From the NCBI GenBank assembly GCA_049587755.1, contig JBAVEN010000079.1, positions 62,001-126,000 of the forward strand: DNA of 64,000 bases. The letters run 5' to 3'. The notes beneath the pieces are model-generated. The model worked only from the letters and a program-made list of their open reading frames with translations, was not told the DNA's origin and did no database searches. This stretch comes from Bog-375 sp049587755 (GTDB lineage Bacteria > Acidobacteriota > Terriglobia > Bryobacterales > Bryobacteraceae). Below, piece by piece: positions 51,228 through 60,042 of the stretch (positions are counted from its first letter, which is position 1; every line of letters begins with the position of its first letter). Position numbers and translations under genes: made by a program.

Positions 51228-52232
51228 ATGAATCCCGAAGTATCCGTCATTATCCCGACCTACAACCGGGCGGCCGAGGTTCGGAACGCCATCGAGAGCG
51301 TCTTGGCCCAGACATTCTCCGACCTCGAAATCATCGTGGTGGATGACGGATCGTCGGATGACACGGGGATAGCCCTTGCGGAGATTTATGGCGATCGGAT
51401 CCGCTACTACGCCCAGGCCAATCAGGGCGTCAGTGTGGCGCGGAACAAGGGAATCGCGGAAGCGCGGGGGGAGTGGATCGCTTTCCTGGACTCCGACGAT
51501 CTCTGGGAGAAGGAAAAGCTCGAGTGGCAGTTCAAGACCCTGGACCGATTTGGCCAACAGTGCGGCGCGTGTTATACGGACACCCGATTGTTCAACCACC
51601 CGGAAACACGGACTTTGTTCCAAATGGCGGAACAGGGCTGTCGGCATGAAGGAACGATGGGCGTCAATCCGGACGTCCTGGAAGTGCTGGTGAGACCAGG
51701 GGGCGCAGGTATGGTCGTCTGCATCTCCTCTCTTTTGGCTCGCGCCGACGCGGTAAGAGGAACGGGGGGATTCGATACCGGCCTGGGGTTTTACGCTGAC
51801 AGTGACTTCATGTTCCGGTTGGCTGTGGCCATCGGTTTTTGCTACGTCAACCGTCCGCTCGTTTTGTTCGACCGATCGCCCGTGGAAACTCGCCATGTCG
51901 GAGCGAGCAAGGAATGGGACAAGTTGTCATTCTTGCTTCAGGAAAATCAGATCCGACTCGAGAAGTGCCTGCACTTGAGCGGAGGCCTGCCGACGAAAGT
52001 CCGCAAGCTAATTCGAGAGCAGCTTGGCTCGGTCCACAGCGGTTTGGCCAATTGGCATCTTGAGACCGGAGAGTACCGAAAGGCGCGTGAAGCCGCATCG
52101 AGAGCAGCGCAAATAGACTTGACGTTCAACATCGCGGCGAAATGGCTGCTGACGTGGATGAGCCCCAGACTGGCGCTCCGAACTGTGCGGCACCACCAAA
52201 CAAAAAGGAAGGATTCCTGTCCTTTCCTATGA
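51228..52232 (+). CDS. Glycosyltransferase family 2, paralogue of the gene at 56280
   Basis: From the ATG at 51228 the 334 residues include VSVIIPTYNRAAEVRNAIESVLAQ, IIVVDDGSSDDTG, GVSVARNKGIAEARGEWIAFLDSDDLWEKEKLEWQ, with the DSDD metal site. The C-terminal tail (EYRKAREAASRAAQIDLTFNIAAKW) resembles a TPR-like helix pair. The same order of motifs is in the gene at 56280. A frame that opens at 50943 overlaps the GT4 gene and is rejected. RNA-level coupling with GT4 is likely. Confidence 0.9.
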   Translation: MNPEVSVIIPTYNRAAEVRNAIESVLAQTFSDLEIIVVDDGSSDDTGIALAEIYGDRIRYYAQANQGVSVARNKGIAEARGEWIAFLDSDDLWEKEKLEWQFKTLDRFGQQCGACYTDTRLFNHPETRTLFQMAEQGCRHEGTMGVNPDVLEVLVRPGGAGMVVCISSLLARADAVRGTGGFDTGLGFYADSDFMFRLAVAIGFCYVNRPLVLFDRSPVETRHVGASKEWDKLSFLLQENQIRLEKCLHLSGGLPTKVRKLIREQLGSVHSGLANWHLETGEYRKAREAASRAAQIDLTFNIAAKWLLTWMSPRLALRTVRHHQTKRKDSCPFL

Positions 52233-52417
52233 GAACCTCCGTTGTAATGCAAGCCCTATGGAAAGAGGTGGCGCCGGCCAACCTTCGGGGCGAGTAACGT
52301 AACAGGCGGGGTGGGTTGGAGCGGTTGCATGTGGCCGAGTTTGTGCGGCGGCTAGCTCGGGCTTCCCACGGATGGACGCTCAGCAAGGTGTAATAGGGCT
52401 GAGGCAGGCGATACAAT

Positions 52418-53401
52418 ATGGCGATTGTAGTTGTGGGCGGAGCGGGTTACATTGGCAGCCATACCGCGCGAGCCTTGCGGCGCCATGGACATGAAGTCGT
52501 CATTTTTGACAATCTCTCCACTGGCAGCAGACTTCTGGCAGACGGTTTCGAGCTTATTGTGGGGGACATCGCGGATGAAGACAAGGTTTCTAAGGTGATG
52601 AGGCGTGCTGATGCGGTGATGCACTTCGCTGCTCATGCCTATGTCGGTGAATCCGTCGAGAATCCGCGGAAATATTTTCAAAATAATGTGAAGGCTGGGC
52701 TTACTCTACTTAACACCACTTTAGACGCTGGTGTGCGCAATTTTGTATTCTCATCAACTTGTGCCGTTTACGGAGCGCCTCCAACAATCCCAATTGCGGA
52801 AAACACGCCCCGTCAGCCGGTCAATCCATACGGTGCGACTAAACTCTTCTTTGAAAATGCTCTTGAAGCATACGCTCGGGCTTACGGCCTTTCCTACGCG
52901 GCCTTGCGATATTTCAACGCAGCCGGTGCGGATGAGAGTGGAGAGATCGGCGAGTTACACGATCCTGAAACTCACCTAATCCCTCTCGCACTGGCCGCCG
53001 CCTCTGAGACTGGGCCTGAATTGCAAGTGTTCGGTATCGATCATCCCACACCAGATGGTACTTGCATTCGGGACTACGTTCACGTCAACGATATTGCTGA
53101 AGCTCACGTGCTCGCATTACGACACCTTATGATGGGAGGGCAATCCGTAACGCTGAATCTTGGTACTGGAGAAGGGTTTTCGGTCAAGCAAGTGCTTGCT
53201 TGTGTACATCGAGTCACAGGGAAAGAAGTTCGGTGGCGGCAAGCCCCGCGGCGGGATGGAGACCCGCCTTCACTTGTGGCTGACTCGTCGCGTGCTTATC
53301 AAGTGCTCAGATGGAGGCCCCAACGGGCCCTTGAGGAGATTGTGTCTACCGCCTGGGACTGGATCGAATTGGGTCGGGCCCGATGGTCGAGGCCGTCTTG
53401 A
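52418..53401 (+). CDS. galE: UDP-glucose 4-epimerase
   Basis: The 327-residue SDR has IVVVGGAGYIGSHTARALR, FSSTCAVYGAPPTIPI with the Ser-x-x-x, NPYGATKLFFENAL with the catalytic Tyr and Lys, LRYFNAAGAD and VHVNDIAEAHVLAL. It interconverts UDP-glucose and UDP-galactose (or the N-acetyl forms). Its DNA looks AT-richer than its neighbours' (for example TTAACACCACTTTAGACGCT). The end overlaps the next frame. Confidence 0.95.
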   Translation: MAIVVVGGAGYIGSHTARALRRHGHEVVIFDNLSTGSRLLADGFELIVGDIADEDKVSKVMRRADAVMHFAAHAYVGESVENPRKYFQNNVKAGLTLLNTTLDAGVRNFVFSSTCAVYGAPPTIPIAENTPRQPVNPYGATKLFFENALEAYARAYGLSYAALRYFNAAGADESGEIGELHDPETHLIPLALAAASETGPELQVFGIDHPTPDGTCIRDYVHVNDIAEAHVLALRHLMMGGQSVTLNLGTGEGFSVKQVLACVHRVTGKEVRWRQAPRRDGDPPSLVADSSRAYQVLRWRPQRALEEIVSTAWDWIELGRARWSRPS

Positions 53402-54462
53402 GAGCGCCATTTTTCACCGGCGCCTGGAGCTTGGAGTTTGCATCTAAAATGTTCATGCGTTTGTCTTTGCAGTCAATTTCAAGGCTCGACCAGGCCACCC
53501 AAGGAGAGGAAACAGCCGACCCGGGCGGTGACGGTATCGGGCGGTGCCCATTGTGCGGACACTCGCATGCACGGGAGTGGCTCCGGGCGCCAGACCGGCT
53601 GCACGGCAGGCAGGAGAAGTACACCCTTGTGCGCTGCCCCGCCTGCTCGCTGGTGTGGCTGAGCAATCCTCCCAAGCCTTCAGAAATGCACCTGCATTAC
53701 ACGGATGCGTATCACAAACTGATTTCGGCTGGAGGCGAGAACTCGCCCGAACGCTGGGGATTTCGCAAGGAGGCACTGGCGCAATACAAGCAATGTGGAG
53801 CGCTTCTCGACCTTGGGTGCAGCTCGGGGTCGTTCCTGGCGCTCATGCGCAGCGCGTCCTGGAAGCTCTATGGAATCGAGATGTCTGCCGAGGGTGCGAG
53901 AACAGCCGAAGCGCGGAGCGGCGCCCAAGTGTTTGTCGGGGATATCCTGGGCGCGCCTTTCCCGCACGAGTTTTTTGACGTGATCACCTGTTTCGACGTG
54001 TTCGAGCATCTCTACGAGCCGCGGCGAATTATGGCTCGCGTCGGCGAATGGCTGAAGCCTGGGGGGCTTTTCTACATCCTGGTGCCCAACATTGACTCCG
54101 CCGAGGCGCGCGTGTTCGGAAGCTATTGGCATGGGTTGGAACTGCCGCGACACCTCTTTCACTACTCACCGGCATCTCTCAAATCCCTTGCCGAATCGGC
54201 GGGACTTAGAGCACTATCGCTTGAAACACGCCGGAATCCTGCAGTGGGGACCAGCCTGCGCTACGTGTGGGATCATGTGTTCCGCGCGGTGGGCATCCGG
54301 CGAACGCCCGTGGCGCACCGAGGGGAGGCGAACCTTCCCTGGCGGGCGGCGCGAAAGCTGGTGCGCATGACAATTTTGCGCGTCCTGCTGGCGATGGCTC
54401 CCCTGGTCGGAGGGGGAGAGTCCATCCATGCGATTTTTCGCAAGGAAAAGGCCTCGGCATGA
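53383..54462 (+). CDS. SAM-dependent methyltransferase with zinc-ribbon N-terminus
   Basis: The protein has a CPLCGH...CPACS pair of CxxC motifs early (about residues 55-90), a zinc ribbon as in sugar C-methyltransferases and similar enzymes. The class I motif LLDLGCSSGSFLALM, then FDVITCFDVFEHLYEPRRIM and LKPGGLFYILVPN follows. It probably methylates a sugar. Start is open: 53383 overlaps galE by 19 bases, and the ATG at 53449 is also possible. The frame runs to 54462. Confidence 0.88.
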   Translation: MVEAVLRAPFFTGAWSLEFASKMFMRLSLQSISRLDQATQGEETADPGGDGIGRCPLCGHSHAREWLRAPDRLHGRQEKYTLVRCPACSLVWLSNPPKPSEMHLHYTDAYHKLISAGGENSPERWGFRKEALAQYKQCGALLDLGCSSGSFLALMRSASWKLYGIEMSAEGARTAEARSGAQVFVGDILGAPFPHEFFDVITCFDVFEHLYEPRRIMARVGEWLKPGGLFYILVPNIDSAEARVFGSYWHGLELPRHLFHYSPASLKSLAESAGLRALSLETRRNPAVGTSLRYVWDHVFRAVGIRRTPVAHRGEANLPWRAARKLVRMTILRVLLAMAPLVGGGESIHAIFRKEKASA

Positions 54463-54608
54463 AAAGTGGGCGTCGGTCCATTCATCAAACTTGCGTCGGT
54501 TCCAGAGACCATGAGGGGTTTTTCTCCGCGCGCTTGTCCGAGTCTGAGCTTTGCACGCGAATCTGTAAAGGCACTCAGTAGGGAGATCTCGGAAATAAGG
54601 CGCCCGAG

Positions 54609-56123
54609 ATGAATCTAATGCGAAGCTACGATCGCATCAAGGCAGTTATCGGCGGCCTGTTGCTTAGTGATGGCCTCAGGGCCAAGGCCATGCGCGGCGG
54701 GGCTTGGCTAGGAGCTGGAAGCGTCTCTGAGCAGGCCAGTCGGTTTGCCCGCAATATGATCTTGACTAGGCTATTAGCCCCAAGCGCCTTTGGGGCCATG
54801 GCGATTGTCATGTCCTCTTCCGCAATTGTGGGAGCTTTGACCGAAATAGCAGTGAAGAGCGCTGTAATTCAGAATCCAAGAGGAGGGGCGGACGCGTACC
54901 TCAATGCTGGTTGGTGGATGGGGATGGGCCGGTCGCTCATCACATACGTCGTTGTTTTTGCCATGGCACCCTGGGTCGCCCATTTCTATGGAATTGCAGA
55001 ACTATCTGCATTGCTCCGAGTGACGCTGCTAAGCTCTCTGTTCGATGGCGCCATGAGCCCCCGGTCAGTTCTTGCCCAGAAAGAGATGAAGTTAAGGCGC
55101 TGGATGGTCATTACCAACGGCGGCGGCATCTGTGGAGTTATCCTGACCGTGGTTCTCAGCTTTGTCATTCGTGATGTGTGGGCTCTTGCTATTGGCTTCA
55201 GCAGTGAGAACGCATTCCGCTGTCTCTTGTCATACATTTTGTATCCGGGGTTGCCGTCACTAGGCTGGGAACAGCATGCCATACGGGATCTCTACAGATT
55301 CTCAAAGCAAGTATTCGGATTGTCATTTCTAAACCTGATCTTCTCTCGGGCAGACGTCTTCGTATTGGGTAAGCTGTATTCCACAACAGCACTGGGATTG
55401 TACACGATGGGGGTGGGCCTTGTCCTAACTCCGTCGACTTTCGTGACGGGCATGTACCAACAACTCCTCTTTCCAGCGTTTTCCCAGGTCCAGGGGGATA
55501 AGGAACGTGTCAATCGCATTCTGATTGAAGTGACCTCTTGGCTAATCCTGCTCGGTCTTCCTGGCGTGGTTGTCATTTACCTATGTGGGTATTCCCTTCT
55601 TTCGGTTGTCTATGGAGCGCGATACGTCTCGGCGGCCGGACCACTCGCCGTCGCAGCGACAGTCGTGTTCTTCAATCTTATGAATGCCGCAATCACCTGC
55701 GTCTTTACCGCAATGGGACGTCCAGCCCTGCATCGCCGTGCTGTCGCCGCTTCCGCGGTTGTGATGTTGATCTCCGTCTACCCAGCCTGCAAGATATTGG
55801 GAGTGGTTGGAGGACAAGTCGCAGCTTTCTTGGCGATTCTTGTTAGCTATCTACTTCAAGTGACACGCATGCGACAGCTTACGGGTTTAGATCTCTTTCG
55901 CTATGGAAGAGCTCTTGCGCCGGCGGCACTTGTTTCGGGGGGGATACTTGTTGCCGGGTTGGGTGCGCGCCTTTTCGGCCTTGCGACCAGGCCCGTAGTT
56001 AACATTGCTTTCGGGGCGGGCGCCTGTGTTATTGCCTATGCTCTGTGCGTGCCAGTGTTTATGAGGTTAAAACAAACAGCGCAGCCAATCGGCGGCGGCA
56101 AGACGACCGAGATGGCTGGGTAG
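54609..56123 (+). CDS. Oligosaccharide flippase (Wzx/MATE-like)
   Basis: The 504-residue protein has about 12-14 transmembrane helices. WLGAGSVSEQASRFARNMILTRLLAPSAFGAMAIVMS is the family's usual start, and SRADVFVLGKLYSTTALGLYTMGVGLVLTP is the conserved middle. It flips lipid-linked repeat units across the inner membrane. It is the only such flippase in the window, which supports a Wzx/Wzy-type EPS pathway with the sugar transferase at 24857 and the polymerase at 48566. The cytosolic C-terminus is short. Confidence 0.92.
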   Translation: MNLMRSYDRIKAVIGGLLLSDGLRAKAMRGGAWLGAGSVSEQASRFARNMILTRLLAPSAFGAMAIVMSSSAIVGALTEIAVKSAVIQNPRGGADAYLNAGWWMGMGRSLITYVVVFAMAPWVAHFYGIAELSALLRVTLLSSLFDGAMSPRSVLAQKEMKLRRWMVITNGGGICGVILTVVLSFVIRDVWALAIGFSSENAFRCLLSYILYPGLPSLGWEQHAIRDLYRFSKQVFGLSFLNLIFSRADVFVLGKLYSTTALGLYTMGVGLVLTPSTFVTGMYQQLLFPAFSQVQGDKERVNRILIEVTSWLILLGLPGVVVIYLCGYSLLSVVYGARYVSAAGPLAVAATVVFFNLMNAAITCVFTAMGRPALHRRAVAASAVVMLISVYPACKILGVVGGQVAAFLAILVSYLLQVTRMRQLTGLDLFRYGRALAPAALVSGGILVAGLGARLFGLATRPVVNIAFGAGACVIAYALCVPVFMRLKQTAQPIGGGKTTEMAG

Positions 56124-56279
56124 CCAATGACACCGGAGCCAGTGGTAAGTACTTGGGCGTAACGTTTCAACCATTCTGTCTTCAAGACCCATCGCACCTT
56201 CTTCGAAGGACCTCACGAGCCGCATCGCATTCTGGATTCCCGTCACGGCCGAATCACAGGACGTCGGAAAGCACATCTC

Positions 56280-57266
56280 ATGAGCTACACGCCTTTTGTA
56301 TCGGTGGTGATCCCGACTTTTAACCGAGCTCGACAGGTACAGGCTGCGCTAACGAGTGTTCTGACACAGACGTATCCGAAATTGGAGGCGATCGTCGTGG
56401 ACGATGGTTCTACGGACGACACGCGGCAGGCCGTTGAGCAGGTCATCAACCAGCAACGTGGTAACGGCAAGCAAGTCCGCTATTTCTTTCAACCCAATCA
56501 GGGTCAAAGCGTCGCTCGGAATAAAGGGATTGATGCAGCACTGGGAGAATGGGTCGGATTCCTGGACTCTGATGACGTCTGGCTTCCCGAAAAGCTCGAA
56601 TGGCAAGTTCGTGCTATGGAGAAGTTCAAGGACGAGTGTGGCGCGTGCATAGCCGACGCAAGGCTAGTCGACAACCTCGGGTTGAACACGACAGCGTTCC
56701 GTTCGAGCGGAAAACGTTACGACGAAACTCTGGGAATGGAACCCGAAGCCGCCGGAAATCTAGTGAAGTGTCGCGATCCCTATTGGGTTTCGACCCTCCT
56801 GGTTCGCACGGACGTTGTTAAGGAGATTGGATGCTTTGACCCTCATATCGAGTATGCAGAGGACCATGATTTCCTTTTTCGCGTGTCCCTCGCGACTTCT
56901 TTCTGCTATGTGAATAAGCCGCTGGCATTACTTGACCGGAGTAAGTCTCCTCAAGGCTCGATCTGTCGCCCCTGGGATAAGGTTGAGATTCGGCTCCGGG
57001 GTTCGCAGTCGATGTTCGAGAAGTGGTTGAAATTGGGTTCGAAACTCCCACCGGAAGTACGGAGAACGGTCATCCAGAGCCTGCGACACGTCTATAGCGC
57101 GTGGACAAACTGGTATCTGGAACACGAGCGATACGAGGAAGCACGGCGGGCAGCGCGCAAAGCTATAGAGTACGACGTAACGGTAAAGCTGGCAATCAAA
57201 TGGATACTGACGCGCGTCGCTCCGACATTCGCCAGAAGGATTTCGCCGAAAATGAGGGTCTCTTGA
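56280..57266 (+). CDS. Glycosyltransferase family 2, paralogue of the gene at 51228
   Basis: The 328-residue protein has VSVVIPTFNRARQVQAALTSVLTQ, IVVDDGSTDDTRQAV, GQSVARNKGIDAALGEWVGFLDSDDVWLPEKLEW with the DSDD metal site. ATSFCYVNKPLALLDRS and the tail RYEEARRAARKAIEYDVTVKLAIKWILT have counterparts in the gene at 51228. The two are likely a duplication with diverged substrates. The start follows about 150 bases after wzx. Confidence 0.9.
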   Translation: MSYTPFVSVVIPTFNRARQVQAALTSVLTQTYPKLEAIVVDDGSTDDTRQAVEQVINQQRGNGKQVRYFFQPNQGQSVARNKGIDAALGEWVGFLDSDDVWLPEKLEWQVRAMEKFKDECGACIADARLVDNLGLNTTAFRSSGKRYDETLGMEPEAAGNLVKCRDPYWVSTLLVRTDVVKEIGCFDPHIEYAEDHDFLFRVSLATSFCYVNKPLALLDRSKSPQGSICRPWDKVEIRLRGSQSMFEKWLKLGSKLPPEVRRTVIQSLRHVYSAWTNWYLEHERYEEARRAARKAIEYDVTVKLAIKWILTRVAPTFARRISPKMRVS

Positions 57267-57364
57267 TGCTGGAAGTCAGCAATGAGCATCAGCCTGTTGT
57301 GCGAAGGCGATCGACTTTAGTTCTGTCGTACGTTTGCTAGAAATGATTTTCAAGGAGCAACCAG

Positions 57365-58081
57365 GTGTCTCATTCGAACGATCGGCCTCGTTTTCGGGAT
57401 CCATTAGAGCTTCTGCCGCGTGGGCTCACCAAGCTGTTTAGCTTGTGGGTCGGCTTGACCTATCCATTTGCGTTTAAAGGTCGTAATGTATCGTTCCATT
57501 TCGCCAGTCAGTTGGACAGACGACGAGCAGTCAGGATCAGCCTTGGTAACTCAGTGAGCCTGAAAAAGGATGCTTGGCTCAGCGTCGCCACCGAGGATTC
57601 TGTAGGCGAGCCCGTGATTGTGATTGATGACAATTGCCACGTAGGTTATGGCAGTATTATCTCCGCCAAGAACCTAATTCACTTAGAAAGGGATGTGCTT
57701 ATCGCCCAGCAGGTTCTAATTGTGGACCACAATCACGCGTACGAAGACATCATGGTACCAGTTGCCCATCAGGGTATTACGGCGGGCGGCAGAATTCGAA
57801 TCGGCCAAGGATCTTGGATCGGCCGCGGGGCGACGATTATATGCACAAGGGGAAACCTGACTATAGGCCGTAATTGTGTTATCGGCGCCAATTCGGTGGT
57901 GGTGCGGAGCATTCCGGACTACTCCTTAGTTTGGGGGAATCCTGCGACGGTAATTAGACAGTACGACCCGGCAACGCGAAAATGGCGCCTCGGTGGACGC
58001 GAAGGCAGTGCCGTGCGAGATACGGAAAGGCTCTTGGAACTCAGTACCATGTGTCCAGTTGATGCAGAGCTTGGGGATTGA
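57365..58081 (+). CDS. Left-handed beta-helix O-acetyltransferase (CatB-like)
   Basis: The 238-residue protein begins at a GTG with AAGGAGCAACC in front. It has hexapeptide repeats: VISLGNSVSLKKDAWLSV-like, VIDDNCHVGYGSIISAKN, IRIGQGSWIGRGATIICTRGNLTIGRNCVIGANSVVV and VWGNPATVIRQYD. DHNHAYEDI has the likely catalytic His. It acetylates a hydroxyl of the EPS. It is the last clear EPS gene on this strand. Confidence 0.9.
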   Translation: MSHSNDRPRFRDPLELLPRGLTKLFSLWVGLTYPFAFKGRNVSFHFASQLDRRRAVRISLGNSVSLKKDAWLSVATEDSVGEPVIVIDDNCHVGYGSIISAKNLIHLERDVLIAQQVLIVDHNHAYEDIMVPVAHQGITAGGRIRIGQGSWIGRGATIICTRGNLTIGRNCVIGANSVVVRSIPDYSLVWGNPATVIRQYDPATRKWRLGGREGSAVRDTERLLELSTMCPVDAELGD

Positions 58082-58161
58082 TAGAGGCGTGGGCATACGA
58101 ACGCGGCTGCGAGTCGTACGAACTGAAGTTTCATCACTTGATGCGGCGCTGATTGTTTTCC

Positions 58162-58261
58162 TTGTGTAAGGAAACTTTATTGGTCGTCGGTGGCACACGC
58201 GGCATCGGGCCAAGCGATTTCGCTGTTGCTCCGTGCGGCCGGGTGCTCCGGTAACCGGTAG
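58162..58261 (+). pseudogene. Short-chain dehydrogenase start, frameshifted remnant
   Basis: The frame from TTG at 58162 reads CKETLLVVGGTRGIG, the NAD-binding start of SDR enzymes. One extra base at 58210 shifts the frame; from 58211 it continues QAISLLLRAAGCSGNR and TAG. A full SDR would have about 250 residues, so only the first 33 remain. It lies 30 bases before the carbamoyltransferase start. Confidence 0.7.
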
Positions 58262-58290
58262 GGAAAGGGCGCCAGATTTCTGGAGGTGGT

Positions 58291-60042
58291 ATGAAGATCA
58301 TAGGGATCAGCGGGCTAGAGACGTCCGTTCAGTTCAAGCAGGCGACGTGGCCCGGCTTGGAGGAGCGGGAATACCGGATGGCACAGGGGATGGACGCGGC
58401 CGCCGCTTTGCTGGTTGACGGTCAATTGATCGCCGCCGCGGAGCAGGAACGGTTCAGCGGCAAGAAGCATACAGGCGATTTTCCCATCGACTCGATTCAA
58501 TTCTGTCTGGCTGAGGCTGGCCTCGCAATTGAGGATATTGACGAAATAGCTCATGGATTTGACTATGCTCCTTATCGCGACCTCTATTTGAGGGACGAAG
58601 TCTCAGCTCGCTTGTACCATGAGGTCTTCGCGAAAGATGTGCTGCTGAAACAAGTGCGCCGGCATCTTCCCGGATTTCCTGAGTCGAGAGTCTTTTCAGT
58701 TGGTCACCACTTGGCCCATGCCGCCAGTGCCGCTTACACCTCGGGCTGGGACGAATGCCTGGTTGTTGTCAATGATGCGATGGGCGAAGTCGAGTGCCTC
58801 AGCGTTTACGATTTCCATGATGGCAAACTGGAGAAAATCCACGAGCTAAGTGCTAATGATTCGATCGGTTTATTGTATTCACTCGTGACGCTTCACCTGG
58901 GCTTCGACTTCAATTCGGATGAATACAAGATCATGGGGTTGGCGCCTTACGGGGACCCGGCCCGCTTCCGGGACTTTTTCAAGCAGGTTGTGGAACTTCG
59001 GTCCGACGGCTCGATTCGAATCCCGATTCTACGGCTCAACCGATCGCGCGAGGAGCGGGAAACCTATGCCGCAACGCGCGCTTATTTCGACGAACACCTG
59101 ACCCGGCGACGATCGCCGCTCGATCCCATTACATCGACCCACGAAGACGTCGCGGCCGCTCTCCAGGAGTGCCTGGAGAGAGCGGTCCTTCACGTCTGCG
59201 GGCATTTCGCCAGAGAGACCGGATTGCGGCGGGTTGCTCTAGCCGGGGGTGTCGCCTTGAATTGCACCGCCAACGGCAAGCTGGTTCAGTCAGGCCTATT
59301 CGAAGAAGTTTACGTGCAACCGGTGGCTGGCGATGACGGCACCGCGCTCGGGGCGGCGCTGTACCGGGCATCACTTGCGGGGGAAGTTGCCAATCTGCGG
59401 CTGCCCGCACCACTGTTCGGACCGGCCTACACCGCGAGCTTTATTGAAGATGCTCTTCACCGATTCGACGGGCGAATACAAGTGAAGCGCTTCGAGTCGC
59501 TCGAAGCGACCTGCGCGTGCGCGGCCCGCCTGATCGCGGATGGGCGCGTTGTCGCTTGGTTCCGGGGCCGCATGGAATACGGCCCGCGCGCACTCGGGAA
59601 TCGCAGCATTCTCGCCGATCCCGGACATCCGGAAATGCGCGACCGGATCAATGCGATGGTGAAGAAGCGGGAAGCGTTCCGTCCTTTCGCACCCGCCTGT
59701 GCGGTAGAGGACGCAGACCGCTGGTTCCATGTGTCTCCCGGCACTGAACTGCCTTATATGATCACCGTCGTTGACGTTCGTCCGGAATCGCGAGATTCGC
59801 TTCCAGCGATTACCCACGTGAATGGCTCCGCTCGCCTACAGACGGTGTCGGCAAGAGACAATCCGGATTTTCATACCCTCCTTCGGGCCGTCGGGGAGGT
59901 CACGGGCCGCCAGATGGTGCTAAACACCAGTTTCAACGTCAAAGGGCAGCCGATCGTGAATACGCCCGAACAGGCCATAGATACTTTTCTCGGCACCGGT
60001 ATTGAGTTTTTGTTCCTGGAGGATTTTCTTGTTACCCGTTGA
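58291..60042 (+). CDS. Carbamoyltransferase (NodU/CmcH/TobZ-like)
   Basis: The enzyme transfers a carbamoyl group from carbamoyl phosphate to a hydroxyl, with ATP. The 583-residue protein has the N-terminal domain with SVGHHLAHAASAAYTSG (metal His, about residue 138), NDAMGEVECLSVYDF, FNSDEYKIMGLAPYG. The C-terminal domain has ALAGGVALNCTANGKL and GRMEYGPRALGNRSILADP (ATP site, about 430) and LNTSFNVKGQPIV. It is the typical two-domain length. The next A-domain gene overlaps its end. The carbamoyl acceptor is presumably the natural product or a sugar attached to it. GGAGGTGGT precedes the start. Confidence 0.94.
   Translation: MKIIGISGLETSVQFKQATWPGLEEREYRMAQGMDAAAALLVDGQLIAAAEQERFSGKKHTGDFPIDSIQFCLAEAGLAIEDIDEIAHGFDYAPYRDLYLRDEVSARLYHEVFAKDVLLKQVRRHLPGFPESRVFSVGHHLAHAASAAYTSGWDECLVVVNDAMGEVECLSVYDFHDGKLEKIHELSANDSIGLLYSLVTLHLGFDFNSDEYKIMGLAPYGDPARFRDFFKQVVELRSDGSIRIPILRLNRSREERETYAATRAYFDEHLTRRRSPLDPITSTHEDVAAALQECLERAVLHVCGHFARETGLRRVALAGGVALNCTANGKLVQSGLFEEVYVQPVAGDDGTALGAALYRASLAGEVANLRLPAPLFGPAYTASFIEDALHRFDGRIQVKRFESLEATCACAARLIADGRVVAWFRGRMEYGPRALGNRSILADPGHPEMRDRINAMVKKREAFRPFAPACAVEDADRWFHVSPGTELPYMITVVDVRPESRDSLPAITHVNGSARLQTVSARDNPDFHTLLRAVGEVTGRQMVLNTSFNVKGQPIVNTPEQAIDTFLGTGIEFLFLEDFLVTR

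Noticed and set aside
60002..60031. Earlier start for the A-PCP gene at 60002
   Set aside because: No ribosome site; the TTG at 60029 has GGAGG in front.
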